A DNA stretch of 64,000 nt from Pectobacterium actinidiae. GTDB taxonomy: Bacteria; Pseudomonadota; Gammaproteobacteria; Enterobacterales; Enterobacteriaceae. The position numbers and the translations under genes are program-made. The stretch spans positions 2,294,001 to 2,358,000 of the forward strand of contig NZ_JRMH01000001.1 of assembly GCF_000803315.1 (NCBI RefSeq), given 5' to 3'. Below, one piece after another: positions 26,433 through 39,580 of the stretch. The notes beneath the pieces are model-generated. The model saw only the letters and a list, made by a program, of their open reading frames with translations. It did not search any database and was not told where the DNA came from. Every line of letters starts with the position of its first letter. Within the stretch, counting starts at the first letter, position 1.

Positions 26433-27977
26433 TTAGTCAGACAGTTTCTCAGCCAGCTTTTTCACCGTGTCGAGATCCGCTTTCGCCACCGTAGTCAGGC
26501 GTGAACCATACTCCATATCAGCTTTATAAAAATACGACAGCATGATATCGCGGCTTTCTCTATCAGCCGTGGCTAAGGCTGTCCCCAGACTATTAACCAG
26601 ATCGGTACGCTCTTTTTCACTGTAGGAACGATACAATTCGCCCGTTTGCTTAAAATTTTGCTCCCGTTGGATTTTGCTCTGTGTCGTGCTGCCTTGTAAT
26701 GGCGAGTGGCTATAACGTGCTGAAACTAACTCCTCACGAGGATACAATCGGCTAGGCTGGTAGTTGACGCCTTTATCCTGCGTTTTCCCACTGTTCAGGC
26801 TGCCATCCTGATTACCATTGTTGACGCCAGTGCGAGGCGTATTGATCGGCAGACTGAGCCCGTTGGCTCCAATGCGATACATTTGGGTATCGGCATAGGC
26901 AAACAACCGCCCTTGAAGCAATTTGTCTTCCGATGGCTCTATTCCCGGCACCAGATTGGAAGGTGCCATCGCTACCTGTTCCGTTTCCTGAAAAATATTT
27001 TCAGGATTTCGATTCAGCACCATTTGTCCAATTTTTCGTTCAGGAACGTCAGGCCAGATTTTTGTCGCGTCCAGCGGATCGAAAGCAAACTTCTTCAAAT
27101 CCTCTGGTTTAAGTACCTGAATATAGAGATCCCATTTAGGGTAATCGCCACGTTTAATTGCAGACACTAAATCGTTAGACATGTGGCTGTAATCTTTGCC
27201 CTGCACCTGCTCAACTTGCTGCGGATCGAGGTTTTTGATCCCTTGCAGCGTTTTCCAGTGGAATTTGACGTAATGGATTTCACCCTTACTATTCACTAAC
27301 TTATAAGCGTGTACGCCATTACCATCCATATTGCGATAAGTGGCAGGCGTGCCCTCGTTGGAATAGAGTAGCGTTAACGTACGAATGGATTCGGGGACGT
27401 GGGAAAAGAAATCGAATCGACGGGCATCGTCATCCAAATTAGTTCTTGGGTCAGGCTTAAAAGCATGCACCATATCTGGAAATTTAATCGCATCCCGAAT
27501 AAAGAATGTAGGAAAATTATTGCCTACGAGATCCCAATTTCCTTGAGCGGTATAGAATTTAGTCGCGAATCCACGCGGATCGCGTAATGTTTCCGGTGAA
27601 TGGTTCCCATGAACCACGCTAGAAAAACGAACGAAAACCGGCGTCGTACTTCCTGACTTAAACACCTCAGCAACGGTTAAATCGGAAATATCCGCAGTCG
27701 CGCTAAATTCGCCATAAGCCCCTGTACCACGAGCGTGAACAACACGTTCGGGAATGCGCTCACGGTTAAATCGTTGCAACTTTTGCAACAATTGTACATC
27801 TTGCAAAAGCACCGGGCCATTATCACCCGCTGTTTGTGAATTTTGATTATCACCAACCGGTGCGCCATTATCGCGCGTCAACGTCGCCGCACTAACCGAA
27901 GAGGCAAAAAGTCCCAGCAAAACCATTGCGGTACTTTTTTTATAGAAAAAGAGATTGCTCACAAAGGGATAATTCAT
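26433..27977 (-). CDS. katB: Periplasmic monofunctional haem catalase (KatB type)
   Basis: 514 residues with a cleavable signal (STAMVLLGLFASSVSAATL), so exported, unlike most catalases. The distal histidine is in VVHARGTGAYGEF (about residue 81), the distal asparagine in DLVGNNFPTFFIRDAIKFPDMVHA (near 154), and the proximal haem tyrosine in RLFAYADTQMYRIGAN (near 365). VRFSSVVHGNHSPETLRDPRGFATKFYT is the catalase signature. It is a small-subunit clade catalase. It heads a two-gene unit with ankB. GAGGAC precedes the ATG. It would remove peroxide met during the plant oxidative burst. Confidence 0.92.
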   Translation of the reverse strand: MNYPFVSNLFFYKKSTAMVLLGLFASSVSAATLTRDNGAPVGDNQNSQTAGDNGPVLLQDVQLLQKLQRFNRERIPERVVHARGTGAYGEFSATADISDLTVAEVFKSGSTTPVFVRFSSVVHGNHSPETLRDPRGFATKFYTAQGNWDLVGNNFPTFFIRDAIKFPDMVHAFKPDPRTNLDDDARRFDFFSHVPESIRTLTLLYSNEGTPATYRNMDGNGVHAYKLVNSKGEIHYVKFHWKTLQGIKNLDPQQVEQVQGKDYSHMSNDLVSAIKRGDYPKWDLYIQVLKPEDLKKFAFDPLDATKIWPDVPERKIGQMVLNRNPENIFQETEQVAMAPSNLVPGIEPSEDKLLQGRLFAYADTQMYRIGANGLSLPINTPRTGVNNGNQDGSLNSGKTQDKGVNYQPSRLYPREELVSARYSHSPLQGSTTQSKIQREQNFKQTGELYRSYSEKERTDLVNSLGTALATADRESRDIMLSYFYKADMEYGSRLTTVAKADLDTVKKLAEKLSD

Positions 27978-28350
27978 AACGCTGTCCTCATTATTGTCGT
28001 GAAGTCCATTCCCTGCCGCGTTGGCGATGTTCTATTTCCTCGCCTCAGCCAACAAGGTATTCCGGCCAGCCGGAATAGAGATACTCTACCGATGCAAACA
28101 GAAAGTCGTGAGCGCTCGATACCTATTACATCAATAGCTGTAATCTAATTCCATGTAAAAAACATGGATAAACGGACGCAAATTAAAGGGATTTTAAGAA
28201 TAACGAGAAGGAAATGAGGGGGTGTAACTAGATCGACATCACATTTTACTATTTTTCATCCAAACGATAATAGACAATCATCGTTTGGATGATCGAAATT
28301 TGTGCGCTCTTAGAATCTTTCTTCATCAGCACACAGATCTGCCACGCTTT
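27978..28350. promoter_or_regulatory. Region upstream of the catalase gene and downstream of kdsA
   Basis: 373 bp without a gene. It should hold the catalase promoter, and ends with a perfect inverted repeat (28257-28291). I did not find a clear OxyR site. Confidence 0.4.
28257..28291. repeat. Perfect 12-bp inverted repeat after kdsA
   Basis: CATCCAAACGAT and ATCGTTTGGATG are separated by 11 nt. Neither flank has a T run, so it is a weak terminator for kdsA at best, and the repeat could instead bind a dimeric regulator. Confidence 0.6.
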
Positions 28351-29232
<882 letters not shown>

Positions 29233-29280
29233 TTAACGTAGCATTACTGCAAAACGGTTTCTTAATGTAAGACTGTTTTT

Positions 29281-30090
29281 TTAATGCAAGACAATCTGTT
29301 TTTGCTCTATCGAGTGAATCTGTACTTTTATCATTTCACTCACCGGATCTTCCGGGCACTGTTCAACGAAATAGTTGAGATCGGACAGCGCAATATGGTC
29401 ACAATCCAGTTGAGCATAAATCAGGCCACGATCGCGGATTTCATAGGGATCGTCTGGGTCAAACTGCAATACCGCTTCGCTGGCCCTCAACGCCAGCTCC
29501 ATCTGTTTTTCTTCCATCAGGGCGACTTTCAGCGTGTCGAGCATTTTACGCACGATGAGAACATTTTCAGCCTCATCCAGATCTTCATCCAGCAGGCGGG
29601 TTGACGGGCCGATATTACCTTTCAGCCAGACTTCCAGCACATGCTCGCTCAGCGTATCGCCATTGAGCGGATTGATCAGCCACATCTCTTCATCGAGCCA
29701 GTCGGCACGCAGAATCAGCTGCGTCGGGAAAATCACCGGCATCAATGGCAGCCCAAGTTCATTGGCGATATGTAGAAAGATGATGCCAAGCGATACGGGC
29801 ATGCCCTGACGAGACTCAAGCACCTGATCCAGCCACAGCGCATCAGACAGACGATAAACGCCGCCCGCACCGCCGAATCCCCAGGTGTGATAAAACAGCT
29901 CAATCAGCTTTTCAAGCTGAAGATCTTGCTCAAGGTCGTCAGGAATAGCGGCTCGAGCGTTCTCAACCAAGTGTTGCAGATTTTGCCGCACATCCTGAGC
30001 GGGAAAGTCGCGGCGAATCGCCTGTGAAACCAACACGACACCATCACTTAGCCGTGACTGGTTGAATTCAAAATCAGCAATAGCACTCAT
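29281..30090 (-). CDS. sirB1: SirB1 family protein (YchA)
   Basis: 269 residues from ATG 30090, the length of E. coli YchA. An upstream start at 30150 would run into sirB2 and is disfavoured. An N-terminal transglutaminase-like region (FYHTWGFGGAGGVYRLSDALWLDQVLESRQGMPVSLGIIFLHIANELGLPLMPV) is followed by a tetratricopeptide-like C-terminal part (ASEAVLQFDPDDPYEIRDRGLIYAQLDCDHIALSDLNYF). The function is not established. It starts 2 nt after sirB2, in the conserved prfA-prmC-sirB2-sirB1-kdsA order. Confidence 0.92.
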   Translation of the reverse strand: MSAIADFEFNQSRLSDGVVLVSQAIRRDFPAQDVRQNLQHLVENARAAIPDDLEQDLQLEKLIELFYHTWGFGGAGGVYRLSDALWLDQVLESRQGMPVSLGIIFLHIANELGLPLMPVIFPTQLILRADWLDEEMWLINPLNGDTLSEHVLEVWLKGNIGPSTRLLDEDLDEAENVLIVRKMLDTLKVALMEEKQMELALRASEAVLQFDPDDPYEIRDRGLIYAQLDCDHIALSDLNYFVEQCPEDPVSEMIKVQIHSIEQKQIVLH

Positions 30091-30092
30091 AA

Positions 30093-30494
30093 TTATTCCA
30101 TCAGCAACGGTGACTGTGTCAGTGCCAGCAGCACGACCACACCAAAGCATATTAAAGCAGATACAAACGCCAACCAGCGAACGTTCTGGCTACGGGGGCG
30201 TTTCCCCAAGGCGATAGCGCCAAGAAGGATATAAATGATAACGCCAAACAGTTTTTCCGTCAGCCAGCTTTGCTCGGGAGTAAACGGATACGTATGGCTA
30301 AGCGTGATTAAACCAATACCGCTGATCAATAACAAGGTGTCGTTAATATGCGGCAGGATTTTCACCCAGCGCTGTTGCAGCATAGCCGATTGTCGGCACA
30401 GCCAAAAAAAACGAATCACAAACAGGGAAATACTGATACCAACCGTTGCCAGATGCAGATATATCGTGGCTGGGTAAAGCGTTATCACGTCCAT
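30093..30494 (-). CDS. sirB2: SirB2 family inner-membrane protein (YchQ)
   Basis: 133 residues with four predicted membrane helices: YLHLATVGISISLFVIRFFWLC, HINDTLLLISGIGLITLSH, LFGVIIYILLGAIALG and WLAFVSALICFGVVVLLALT. The R-x-FW and HxxDT residues are conserved in SirB2 proteins. The name came from a regulatory screen in Salmonella, and no biochemical function is known to me. It starts 5 nt after prmC. Confidence 0.9.
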   Translation of the reverse strand: MDVITLYPATIYLHLATVGISISLFVIRFFWLCRQSAMLQQRWVKILPHINDTLLLISGIGLITLSHTYPFTPEQSWLTEKLFGVIIYILLGAIALGKRPRSQNVRWLAFVSALICFGVVVLLALTQSPLLME

Positions 30495-30499
30495 TGCTC

Positions 30500-31345
30500 C
30501 TAATAAATTGGGGTATGCAACCAGCGTCCTAACGACACGCGGTCATTGCCACCATAGTCTTGACAGGTTTCTATTTGTGTAAATCCTCGTACCTGCAAGA
30601 GCTGACGCACCGCATCAGCCTGCTGCCAGCCATGTTCCAGTAACAGCCAGCCACCGGCGTCCAGATAATGTGGAGCGGATTCAATAATCGTGCGTAAATC
30701 AGCCAGTCCGTTGTCAGCGGCAATCAGCGCGCTGGCAGGTTCAAAACGGACATCTCCCTGCGACAGATGCACATCATCCGCATCGATATACGGTGGGTTA
30801 CTGGCGATAAGCGCAAAGCGGGACTGATCAAGCGGTGAATACCAGTTTCCTGACAAGAAGCGGGCGTTGTCGAGCCCCAATTGCTGGGCATTTTTTGTCG
30901 CTAACGCAACGGCATCGGGTTGAACATCAATGCCAGTCACCTGGCAATCACGCCTTTCACTCGCCAGCGCCAGCGCGATCGCTCCGGTTCCGGTGCCTAA
31001 GTCCAGCACAGCACAAGGCGTTTGAGGCAGGCGTAACAAAGCTTGTTCGACCAAACACTCGGTATCAGGTCGAGGAATCAGCGTCGCGGGTGAAACAGCC
31101 AGTGGCAGTGACCAGAACTCACGCACGCCGATCAAATAGGCGATAGGTTCTCCCTGTTCACGGCGCGCCAGCAATTCAGTTAACTGCTGTTGCTCGGCCG
31201 CGTTCAGCTCAGTTTCACCAAACGCTAGCAAAAACGTGCGAGCCTTTCCGGTCACAAAACCCAACAAAATCTCCGCATCTCGCCTCGGGCTTTCGCCCGC
31301 CGCAAGTTGCGCGACGGCAGAGACTAACCAGTCCTGATACGTCAT
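30500..31345 (-). CDS. prmC: Release factor glutamine methyltransferase
   Basis: 281 residues. PrmC methylates the glutamine of the GGQ motif in release factors. The SAM motif I reads AVLDLGTGTGAIALALASE, and the catalytic NPPY is in IASNPPYIDADDVHL (near residue 187). The N-terminal helical domain is of normal length. Its ATG overlaps the prfA stop by one nucleotide (TAATG), so translation is coupled to that of its substrate RF1. Confidence 0.96.
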   Translation of the reverse strand: MTYQDWLVSAVAQLAAGESPRRDAEILLGFVTGKARTFLLAFGETELNAAEQQQLTELLARREQGEPIAYLIGVREFWSLPLAVSPATLIPRPDTECLVEQALLRLPQTPCAVLDLGTGTGAIALALASERRDCQVTGIDVQPDAVALATKNAQQLGLDNARFLSGNWYSPLDQSRFALIASNPPYIDADDVHLSQGDVRFEPASALIAADNGLADLRTIIESAPHYLDAGGWLLLEHGWQQADAVRQLLQVRGFTQIETCQDYGGNDRVSLGRWLHTPIY

Positions 31346-32427
31346 TATTCCTGCTCGGACAACGCAGCAAGCTGATCGGCCTGGTATTCCTGCACGACCG
31401 GTTGAATCAGCGTGTCCAGCTTCCCTTCCATGACTTCATCCAGTCGGTAAAGCGTCAGGTTAATGCGGTGGTCGGTCACCCTTCCCTGCGGGAAGTTGTA
31501 GGTACGGATACGGTCGGAACGGTCACCGCTACCGAGCAGGTTACGGCGAGTTGATGCCTCTTCCTGTTGACGCTTCTGTACTTCTGCGGCACGAATACGC
31601 GCCCCCAACACCGACAGCGCTTTGGCTTTGTTCTTGTGCTGTGAACGCTCGTCCTGACACTCCACGACAATACCGGTTGGCAAGTGGGTAATACGGATGG
31701 CGGAATCGGTGGTGTTAACGTGCTGACCGCCTGCGCCAGAAGAGCGGAAAGTATCGATGCGTAAATCCGCTGGGTTAATGTCTGGCATCTCCGCTTCCGG
31801 CACTTCCGCCATCACGGCGACGGTACAGGCCGAAGTATGAATCCGCCCTTGAGATTCAGTCGCGGGAACGCGCTGCACGCGATGGCCACCGGATTCAAAC
31901 TTGAGCTGGCCGTACACGCCGTCACCAGAGATTTTGGCGATGACTTCTTTATAGCCGCCATGTTCACCATCACTGGCGCTCACCACCTCAACACGCCAGC
32001 GGCGTGCTTCAGCATAACGGCTATACATACGGAACAGATCACCGGCAAAGATCGCCGCTTCATCACCGCCTGTTCCGGCGCGCACTTCCAGGAAACAGCC
32101 GCGCTCATCGTCGGGATCTTTCGGCAACAACAGCACCTGAAGCTGCTGCTCCAGTGCTTCAATCGTCGCTTTGCTTTCTTTCAGCTCTTCCTGTGCCATA
32201 TCGCGCATTTCAGGATCGTCCAGCATCATTTCTGCGGTCTGCTGATCCTCTTGCGCCTGCTGCCATTGTTGGAAACAGCCGGTAATATCAGTGAGCTGCG
32301 CATATTCTCGCGACAACGCGCGAAAACGATCCATATCAGCGATGACGCTGGGCTCACCGAGTAACGCCTGGACTTCTTCATGGCGTTCTTGTAACGCTTC
32401 CAGTTTAGCAACAATAGAAGGCTTCAT
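31345..32427 (-). CDS. prfA: Peptide chain release factor 1
   Basis: 360 residues, the same as E. coli RF1. The GGQ motif is in [16 protein letters not shown], which triggers peptide release, and the stop-codon tripeptide region reads [14 protein letters not shown] (PAT). It recognises UAA and UAG. It follows hemA after 33 nt and overlaps prmC. Confidence 0.98.
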   Translation of the reverse strand: MKPSIVAKLEALQERHEEVQALLGEPSVIADMDRFRALSREYAQLTDITGCFQQWQQAQEDQQTAEMMLDDPEMRDMAQEELKESKATIEALEQQLQVLLLPKDPDDERGCFLEVRAGTGGDEAAIFAGDLFRMYSRYAEARRWRVEVVSASDGEHGGYKEVIAKISGDGVYGQLKFESGGHRVQRVPATESQGRIHTSACTVAVMAEVPEAEMPDINPADLRIDTFRSSGAGGQHVNTTDSAIRITHLPTGIVVECQDERSQHKNKAKALSVLGARIRAAEVQKRQQEEASTRRNLLGSGDRSDRIRTYNFPQGRVTDHRINLTLYRLDEVMEGKLDTLIQPVVQEYQADQLAALSEQE

Positions 32428-32460
32428 GCGGGCGGTTAAATCCTGTAATAGAGATGAATG

Positions 32461-33717
32461 CTAGTCCAGCCCAAGGCTGTCACGTAAAATTTGTAACCGA
32501 TTTTGGTCGCCGTCACGAGCGGCTTGCTGAAGGGATTTGGTCGGCGCGTGAATCAGACGGTTGGTTAAACGGTGTGTCAGTTCCTGAATCACCGCTTCAA
32601 CGTCATTGCCTTGTTGGATGGCAGCCAGCGCCTTGGCCGTCATTTCCGCACGCAATTCATCGGCCTGAGCGCGATAATCACGAATGGTCTCCACCGCAGA
32701 CTGCGCACGCAGCCACGCCATGAAGTCGGAGCTTTCCTGCTGCACGATAGATTCAGCCTGCACCGCCGCCGCTTTGCGCTGCGCGAGGTTATGCTGAATG
32801 ATCGCATGCAGATCGTCCACGCTGTAGAGATAAACGTTCGGCAATTTGCCGACTTCCGGCTCAATATCACGCGGAACCGCAATATCCACCATCAGCATTG
32901 GTTGATTCCGTCTCGCCTTCAGCGTCCGTTCCATCATCCCTTTTCCGATAATCGGCAGCGTACTTGCCGTTGAACTGATCACGATATCAGCATGGACGAG
33001 CTGTTCGTCCAGCTCTGCCAGCGTGATGACTTCTGCACCGACTTCCGTTGCCAGCGCCTGCGCGCGTTCACGGGTGCGGTTCGCAATCACCATTTTCTGC
33101 ACCTTGTGCTCGCGAAGATAGCGAGCGACCAGTTCAATGGTTTCTCCGGCACCAACCAGCAGCACCGTGACATCCGCCAGTGATTCAAAGATCTGTCGCG
33201 CCAGCGTACAGGCGGCAAATGCCACCGACACCGCGCTGGCACCAATATCCGTTTCCGTACGAACCCGCTTGGCAACGGTAAACGATTTCTGGAACAGCCG
33301 CTCCAGCTCGCTAGATAAGGAATGACCACGCTGTGATTCGGCAAACGCCTTCTTGACCTGCCCCAAAATCTGCGGTTCGCCTAACACCAGAGAATCCAGA
33401 CCACTGGCAACGCGCATCAAATGGCTAACGGCGGCGTTATCCTGATGCCAGTACAGGCTGTCGTTGACGTCTTCCGGGCGCAATTGGTGATACTCACATA
33501 ACCAGCGAATCAGTTGCTCCCGCTGGTTTTCCTGTTCGTCAACGCTAAGATAGAGTTCCGTACGATTGCAGGTAGACAGCACAACGCCGCCCTGCACCAG
33601 CGGTTGCTGTAGCAGACTGTCGAGGGCCACGCCGAGTTTATCTGGTGAGAACACAACGCGTTCACGCAGAGAAACCGGTGCGGTTTTGTGATTAATACCA
33701 AGCGCAAGCAGGGTCAT
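32461..33717 (-). CDS. hemA: Glutamyl-tRNA reductase
   Basis: 418 residues. It reduces the glutamate on tRNA-Glu to glutamate-1-semialdehyde, the first step of haem synthesis. The nucleophilic cysteine is Cys50 in [16 protein letters not shown]; the NADPH domain has [17 protein letters not shown]; the helical dimerisation domain ends the protein. The N-terminal [19 protein letters not shown] is typical and carries the degradation signal known in enterobacteria. Divergent from lolB. Confidence 0.98.
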   Translation of the reverse strand: MTLLALGINHKTAPVSLRERVVFSPDKLGVALDSLLQQPLVQGGVVLSTCNRTELYLSVDEQENQREQLIRWLCEYHQLRPEDVNDSLYWHQDNAAVSHLMRVASGLDSLVLGEPQILGQVKKAFAESQRGHSLSSELERLFQKSFTVAKRVRTETDIGASAVSVAFAACTLARQIFESLADVTVLLVGAGETIELVARYLREHKVQKMVIANRTRERAQALATEVGAEVITLAELDEQLVHADIVISSTASTLPIIGKGMMERTLKARRNQPMLMVDIAVPRDIEPEVGKLPNVYLYSVDDLHAIIQHNLAQRKAAAVQAESIVQQESSDFMAWLRAQSAVETIRDYRAQADELRAEMTAKALAAIQQGNDVEAVIQELTHRLTNRLIHAPTKSLQQAARDGDQNRLQILRDSLGLD

Positions 33718-33949
33718 TAGGCTGTTTCTGAGTAATACCGGTCTTAGTATGGATTTCGTTTGAACCGCATTCTACTTGATGCAGGAGTGCAAGAAAAGCG
33801 ACAGCACGCGATACACCTCGTCCGAGGTAGTCACTTTTTGACAAAAAACAATAAACGCCATTAACGAATAACAATCATTGACGCTGAGCAGTAAGCCCGT
33901 TAGCGTGACGTATTTTACGGACTTCGTTCATTTACAGGATACGACCGAC

Positions 33950-34573
33950 ATGCCAACCAAAACCGTCCGATGCCTGCGTTTACTGCCTTTAGCCAGCGTA
34001 TTGCTCGCCGCCTGTAGTGTTAATCAACCAACACAAACGGGTACAAGCCCCACCTCGCCAGAGTGGCAACAGCATCAGCAAAAGGTCCAGCAGCTCAGCC
34101 AATATCAGACCCGCGGCGCTTTTGCCTATATCTCCGATAGTAAAAAAGTATCAGCCAATTTCTTCTGGCAGGACACACCGCCGCAGCGTTATCGGCTGCT
34201 GCTGACCAACCCACTTGGCAGTACTGAATTAGAACTGCGAGCCCAGCCTGACGGCGTGCAAATCACCGATAATCAGGGCAAGCGTTACGTGGGTAAGGAT
34301 GCCGAATACATGATTCAGCAACTGACTGGCATGGCGATCCCGCTGAACAATCTGCGCAAATGGATTCTCGGCATCCCAGGTGATGCGACCGAATTCACGT
34401 TGGATGAACGCTACCTGCTGAAAACCATCACCTATCGCCAAGGCAATCAAAACTGGAATGTCAGCTATCAGAGTTACAACACCGAGCTGACACCTCCACT
34501 GCCAACCAGCCTGGAGCTGATTCAGGGTGAACAGCGTATTAAGCTGAAGATGAATAACTGGATGGTTAAATAA
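33950..34573 (+). CDS. lolB: Outer-membrane lipoprotein receptor LolB
   Basis: 207 residues from ATG 33950, as in E. coli. A start at 33878 would bury the lipoprotein signal. The signal peptide [20 protein letters not shown] ends in the lipobox LLAAC, with Cys22 the lipid-bearing residue. The mature protein is a beta-barrel half with an alpha lid; [22 protein letters not shown] includes the exposed Leu loop region. It accepts lipoproteins from LolA and inserts them into the outer membrane. It is 3 nt upstream of ispE. Confidence 0.95.
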   Translation: MPTKTVRCLRLLPLASVLLAACSVNQPTQTGTSPTSPEWQQHQQKVQQLSQYQTRGAFAYISDSKKVSANFFWQDTPPQRYRLLLTNPLGSTELELRAQPDGVQITDNQGKRYVGKDAEYMIQQLTGMAIPLNNLRKWILGIPGDATEFTLDERYLLKTITYRQGNQNWNVSYQSYNTELTPPLPTSLELIQGEQRIKLKMNNWMVK

Positions 34574-34576
34574 GCG

Positions 34577-36534
<1,958 letters not shown>

Positions 36535-36574
36535 TCGCCGCTGATCGGGTAACCGATCACAAACGATAATGATG

Positions 36575-36608
36575 AAGCCACCTGTCACAAGGTGGCTTTC
36601 TTATTTTT
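36575..36608 (+). terminator. Terminator of prs
   Basis: AAGCCACC pairs with GGTGGCTT and is followed by TCTTATTTTT. It lies 40 bp past the prs stop. Confidence 0.85.
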
Positions 36609-36624
36609 ACCGCTTCTGACGTAT

Positions 36625-36655
36625 AAAAAAACCGCCATAGCGAGGCTACAGCGGC
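36625..36655 (-). terminator. Terminator of ychH
   Basis: On the minus strand CCGCTGTAGC, CTC, GCTATGGCGG form a stem with two mismatched pairs, followed by T7. It faces the prs terminator. Confidence 0.75.
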
Positions 36656-36679
36656 TCTAATATTTATTCTTATTAACAC

Positions 36680-36949
36680 CTATGGATGGTGCTGGCGGCG
36701 GCAACGTTTATCGAAGTGTTTAACCCACCAATAACGGTCTGCAACTTCCTCACGCCCGCTAATGCGCGCTCCCACCAACCAAAATATTGCGCCAGAAAAA
36801 ATACTGACCAGATCAATGTAAGTCATATATTCAGGGACATTTAGCTTAGGAAACTGACTGGCGATGGAGAAGCCAATGCCACCAATCATCAGAATCATAC
36901 CAAGCCCCATCAACACATTACCTAATGCAGCCACGTTCTTGCGTTTCAT
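36680..36949 (-). CDS. ychH: Stress-induced small membrane protein YchH
   Basis: 89 residues, with two membrane helices: VLMGLGMILMIGGIGFSIASQF and YIDLVSIFSGAIFWLVGARISG. Sequence and position between prs and pth match YchH, a small protein induced by cadmium, peroxide and carbon stress in E. coli. The C-terminal part is basic and His-rich (WVKHFDKRCRRQHHP). GGAGGTGG is upstream of the ATG. Confidence 0.9.
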   Translation of the reverse strand: MKRKNVAALGNVLMGLGMILMIGGIGFSIASQFPKLNVPEYMTYIDLVSIFSGAIFWLVGARISGREEVADRYWWVKHFDKRCRRQHHP

Positions 36950-37262
36950 CTGCCACCTCCAGATTAATTCTGTGGATGAATCGGAGTGCCATTACTGTTT
37001 ACTGTCTTATCATTGATGTAATTATAGACAATAATGTACTTGGATGATTGCGGGAGGGATCACAGATAAGGGGAATGATTAATATTTTTTTACGTTTAAA
37101 CAAATAAATAGACAAAAACCCCAATAATCACATAGCTAAACAAATAACACTGCATTTACATTCCGACACCGAGATTTGGCTATCAACCACACGGTGTGTA
37201 AACTAGCGTTCTTATTATCACACTACCCTGCGTAAGTTTAAGCACGTAATCTGGAATATACC
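36950..37262. promoter_or_regulatory. Divergent intergenic region, ychH and pth
   Basis: 313 bp, AT-rich around 37070-37150, with no gene. It should hold promoters of both genes. No clear operator was seen. Confidence 0.35.
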
Positions 37263-37850
37263 GTGAGCAGCATTAAATTAATTGTCGGCCTGGCGAATCC
37301 CGGCGCTGAATACGCCGCCACTCGCCATAATGCGGGTGCCTGGTTTGTCGACCGTCTGGCGGATTCTTACCGTCAGCCGCTAAAAGAAGAAAGCAAATTT
37401 TTCGGCTACACCTCCCGCCTGAGCCTGGCTGGGCAAGATGTACGCCTGCTGGTTCCCACTACGTTCATGAACCTGAGCGGAAAAGCCGTCGCGGCAATGG
37501 CCACCTTCTACCGTATTCAGCCTGATGAAATTCTGGTTGCACACGATGAGCTGGATTTATTACCGGGAATTGCCAAACTTAAGCTGGGTGGCGGCCACGG
37601 CGGCCACAACGGTCTGAAAGACATCATCAGTAAATTGGGCAACACCCCGAACTTCCATCGTTTACGCATTGGTATCGGCCATCCGGGTGATAAAAGCAAA
37701 GTGACCGGTTTTGTACTGGGAAAACCGCCGATGAGCGAGCAGACGCTGATCGACGATGCCATTGACGAAGCCGTACGCTGCACAGAAATCCTGATGAAAG
37801 AAGACATGATCAAAGCGATGAACCGCTTGCATGCCTTCAAAGCGGCATAA
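37263..37850 (+). CDS. pth: Peptidyl-tRNA hydrolase
   Basis: 195 residues from a GTG start. It releases peptide from tRNA after premature ribosome drop-off. The catalytic histidine is in [14 protein letters not shown] (His21 equivalent), and the conserved Asp in [28 protein letters not shown] and [13 protein letters not shown] are typical. The upstream context ychH-pth-ychF is conserved. Confidence 0.97.
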   Translation: MSSIKLIVGLANPGAEYAATRHNAGAWFVDRLADSYRQPLKEESKFFGYTSRLSLAGQDVRLLVPTTFMNLSGKAVAAMATFYRIQPDEILVAHDELDLLPGIAKLKLGGGHGGHNGLKDIISKLGNTPNFHRLRIGIGHPGDKSKVTGFVLGKPPMSEQTLIDDAIDEAVRCTEILMKEDMIKAMNRLHAFKAA

Positions 37851-37979
37851 TCTGGTCAGAATGCGGATGGTAGATCGAGATAAATCGCTATTCCGTGTAT
37901 AATCGGCCGAAATATTTCCATTCTGACAGGCAAGAGATAGTAATTGCCTGATTAATAAGTTATTTAAGGTGATATAAAC

Positions 37980-39071
37980 ATGGGATTCAAATGCGGTATC
38001 GTTGGGCTGCCTAACGTCGGTAAATCCACTCTGTTCAATGCGTTGACCAAAGCCGGCATCGAAGCGGCCAACTTCCCGTTTTGTACCATCGAGCCGAATA
38101 CTGGCGTAGTACCAATGCCTGATCCACGTTTGGACAAACTGGCTGAAATCGTTAAGCCACAGCGTATCCTTCCTACCACGATGGAATTTGTCGATATCGC
38201 CGGTCTGGTAAAAGGTGCGTCTAAAGGCGAAGGCTTAGGTAACCAGTTTCTGACTAACATTCGTGAAACGGAAGCCATCGGCCACGTTGTACGCTGCTTT
38301 GAAAACGACAACATTATCCACGTAAACAATAAAGTTGATCCAGCTGATGACATCGAAGTCATCAACACTGAATTAGCCCTGTCTGACCTCGACACCTGTG
38401 AACGCGCCATTCATCGCGTGCAGAAGAGAGCGAAAGGCGGCGATAAAGATGCTAAAGCCGAACTGGCCGCGTTAGAGAAATGTTTACCACAGTTGGAAAA
38501 CGCTGGCATGCTGCGTTCGCTGGATTTAAGCGATGAAGATAAAGCAGCCATCCGCTACCTGAGCTTCCTTACGCTGAAGCCAACGATGTACATCGCCAAC
38601 GTCAACGAAGACGGTTTCGAAAACAATCCATACCTCGATAAAGTGCGCGAAATCGCAGCCGCTGAGGGTTCTGTCGTCGTCGCTGTCTGTGCCGCCGTTG
38701 AATCCGATATTGCGGAGCTGGATGATGCAGACCGTGAAGAATTCATGGCTGAGTTAGGTTTAGAAGAACCAGGCCTGAACCGCGTAATCCGTGCGGGCTA
38801 TGAACTGCTGAATCTGCAAACTTACTTCACCGCTGGTGTGAAAGAAGTTCGTGCATGGACAATCCCTGTCGGCGCCACCGCACCGCAGGCCGCCGGTAAG
38901 ATCCACACCGACTTCGAAAAAGGCTTCATCCGCGCACAGACTATCGCCTATGAAGACTTCATCACCTACAAAGGTGAACAAGGTGCAAAAGAAGCCGGAA
39001 AAATGCGTTCAGAAGGTAAGGAATACATCGTAAAAGATGGCGATGTGATGAATTTCCTGTTCAACGTCTAA
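37980..39071 (+). CDS. ychF: YchF, Obg-like P-loop ATPase
   Basis: 363 residues. G1 is [19 protein letters not shown]3 is [20 protein letters not shown], and the NKxD site is replaced by NVNED, which explains the preference for ATP over GTP in this subfamily. A coiled-coil insertion near residues 130-180 and a C-terminal TGS domain ([29 protein letters not shown]) complete it. It is a ribosome-associated stress regulator, sensitive to redox state in E. coli. It follows pth. Confidence 0.97.
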   Translation: MGFKCGIVGLPNVGKSTLFNALTKAGIEAANFPFCTIEPNTGVVPMPDPRLDKLAEIVKPQRILPTTMEFVDIAGLVKGASKGEGLGNQFLTNIRETEAIGHVVRCFENDNIIHVNNKVDPADDIEVINTELALSDLDTCERAIHRVQKRAKGGDKDAKAELAALEKCLPQLENAGMLRSLDLSDEDKAAIRYLSFLTLKPTMYIANVNEDGFENNPYLDKVREIAAAEGSVVVAVCAAVESDIAELDDADREEFMAELGLEEPGLNRVIRAGYELLNLQTYFTAGVKEVRAWTIPVGATAPQAAGKIHTDFEKGFIRAQTIAYEDFITYKGEQGAKEAGKMRSEGKEYIVKDGDVMNFLFNV

Positions 39072-39130
39072 TTTGATTCGGTTGTCTCATGGGATATCAC
39101 AACATCTCATGAAGACCGACAAACACCCTA

Positions 39131-39157
39131 AAATCCACGCAGTTGCGTGGATTTTTC
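39131..39157 (+). terminator. Terminator of ychF
   Basis: AATCCACGCA and TGCGTGGATT form a tight stem and run into TTTTC. It lies 60 bp past the stop. Confidence 0.88.
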
Positions 39158-39261
39158 ATTTCATGACGCCTGAGATAATTTGATGGAAACGCAGTTGAAA
39201 TGCTCAACGGGAAGTGAAGATAAGCCTCATCACGTAAATCGGGCGGGGTTTCATCATCGGT

Positions 39262-39540
39262 TCAAATATCGTCCGTTGTATGATCCACGATGATTTCCAA
39301 CGTCTTACGAATAATATCGACCTTAACCACGTCATCCGTTAACTCAAGTAATCCCATCAGACGCAGAATAATCGTTTTATTGGTCAGGGGCTCACCCCTG
39401 GCAAGCATACTGCGAATAACCGCACCGAGCATTGCGGATTCATCTGCCAGCATATCGCCTGCATTACGAAAATACTCAGACAGGATCGTATCTGGGATAT
39501 CTGCATAATTTTCTGACTCTTTAAGTATAGTCTGACTCAT
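39262..39540 (-). CDS. ariR: AriR/YmgB biofilm and acid-resistance connector
   Basis: 92 residues. ADIPDTILSEYFRNAGDMLADESAMLGAVIRSMLARGEPLTNKTIILRLMGLLELTDDVVKVDIIRKTLEIIV matches YmgB/AriR along its length as I recall it. It is a small helical dimeric protein that affects biofilm and acid resistance, acting through the Rcs signalling path in E. coli. It is the last gene of ycgZ-ymgA-ariR, whose expression is released by blue light through BluF and BluR. Confidence 0.87.
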   Translation of the reverse strand: MSQTILKESENYADIPDTILSEYFRNAGDMLADESAMLGAVIRSMLARGEPLTNKTIILRLMGLLELTDDVVKVDIIRKTLEIIVDHTTDDI

Positions 39541-39580
39541 GTATTCACACCGTTATTGATTTATTTGTCATTAGATACTG

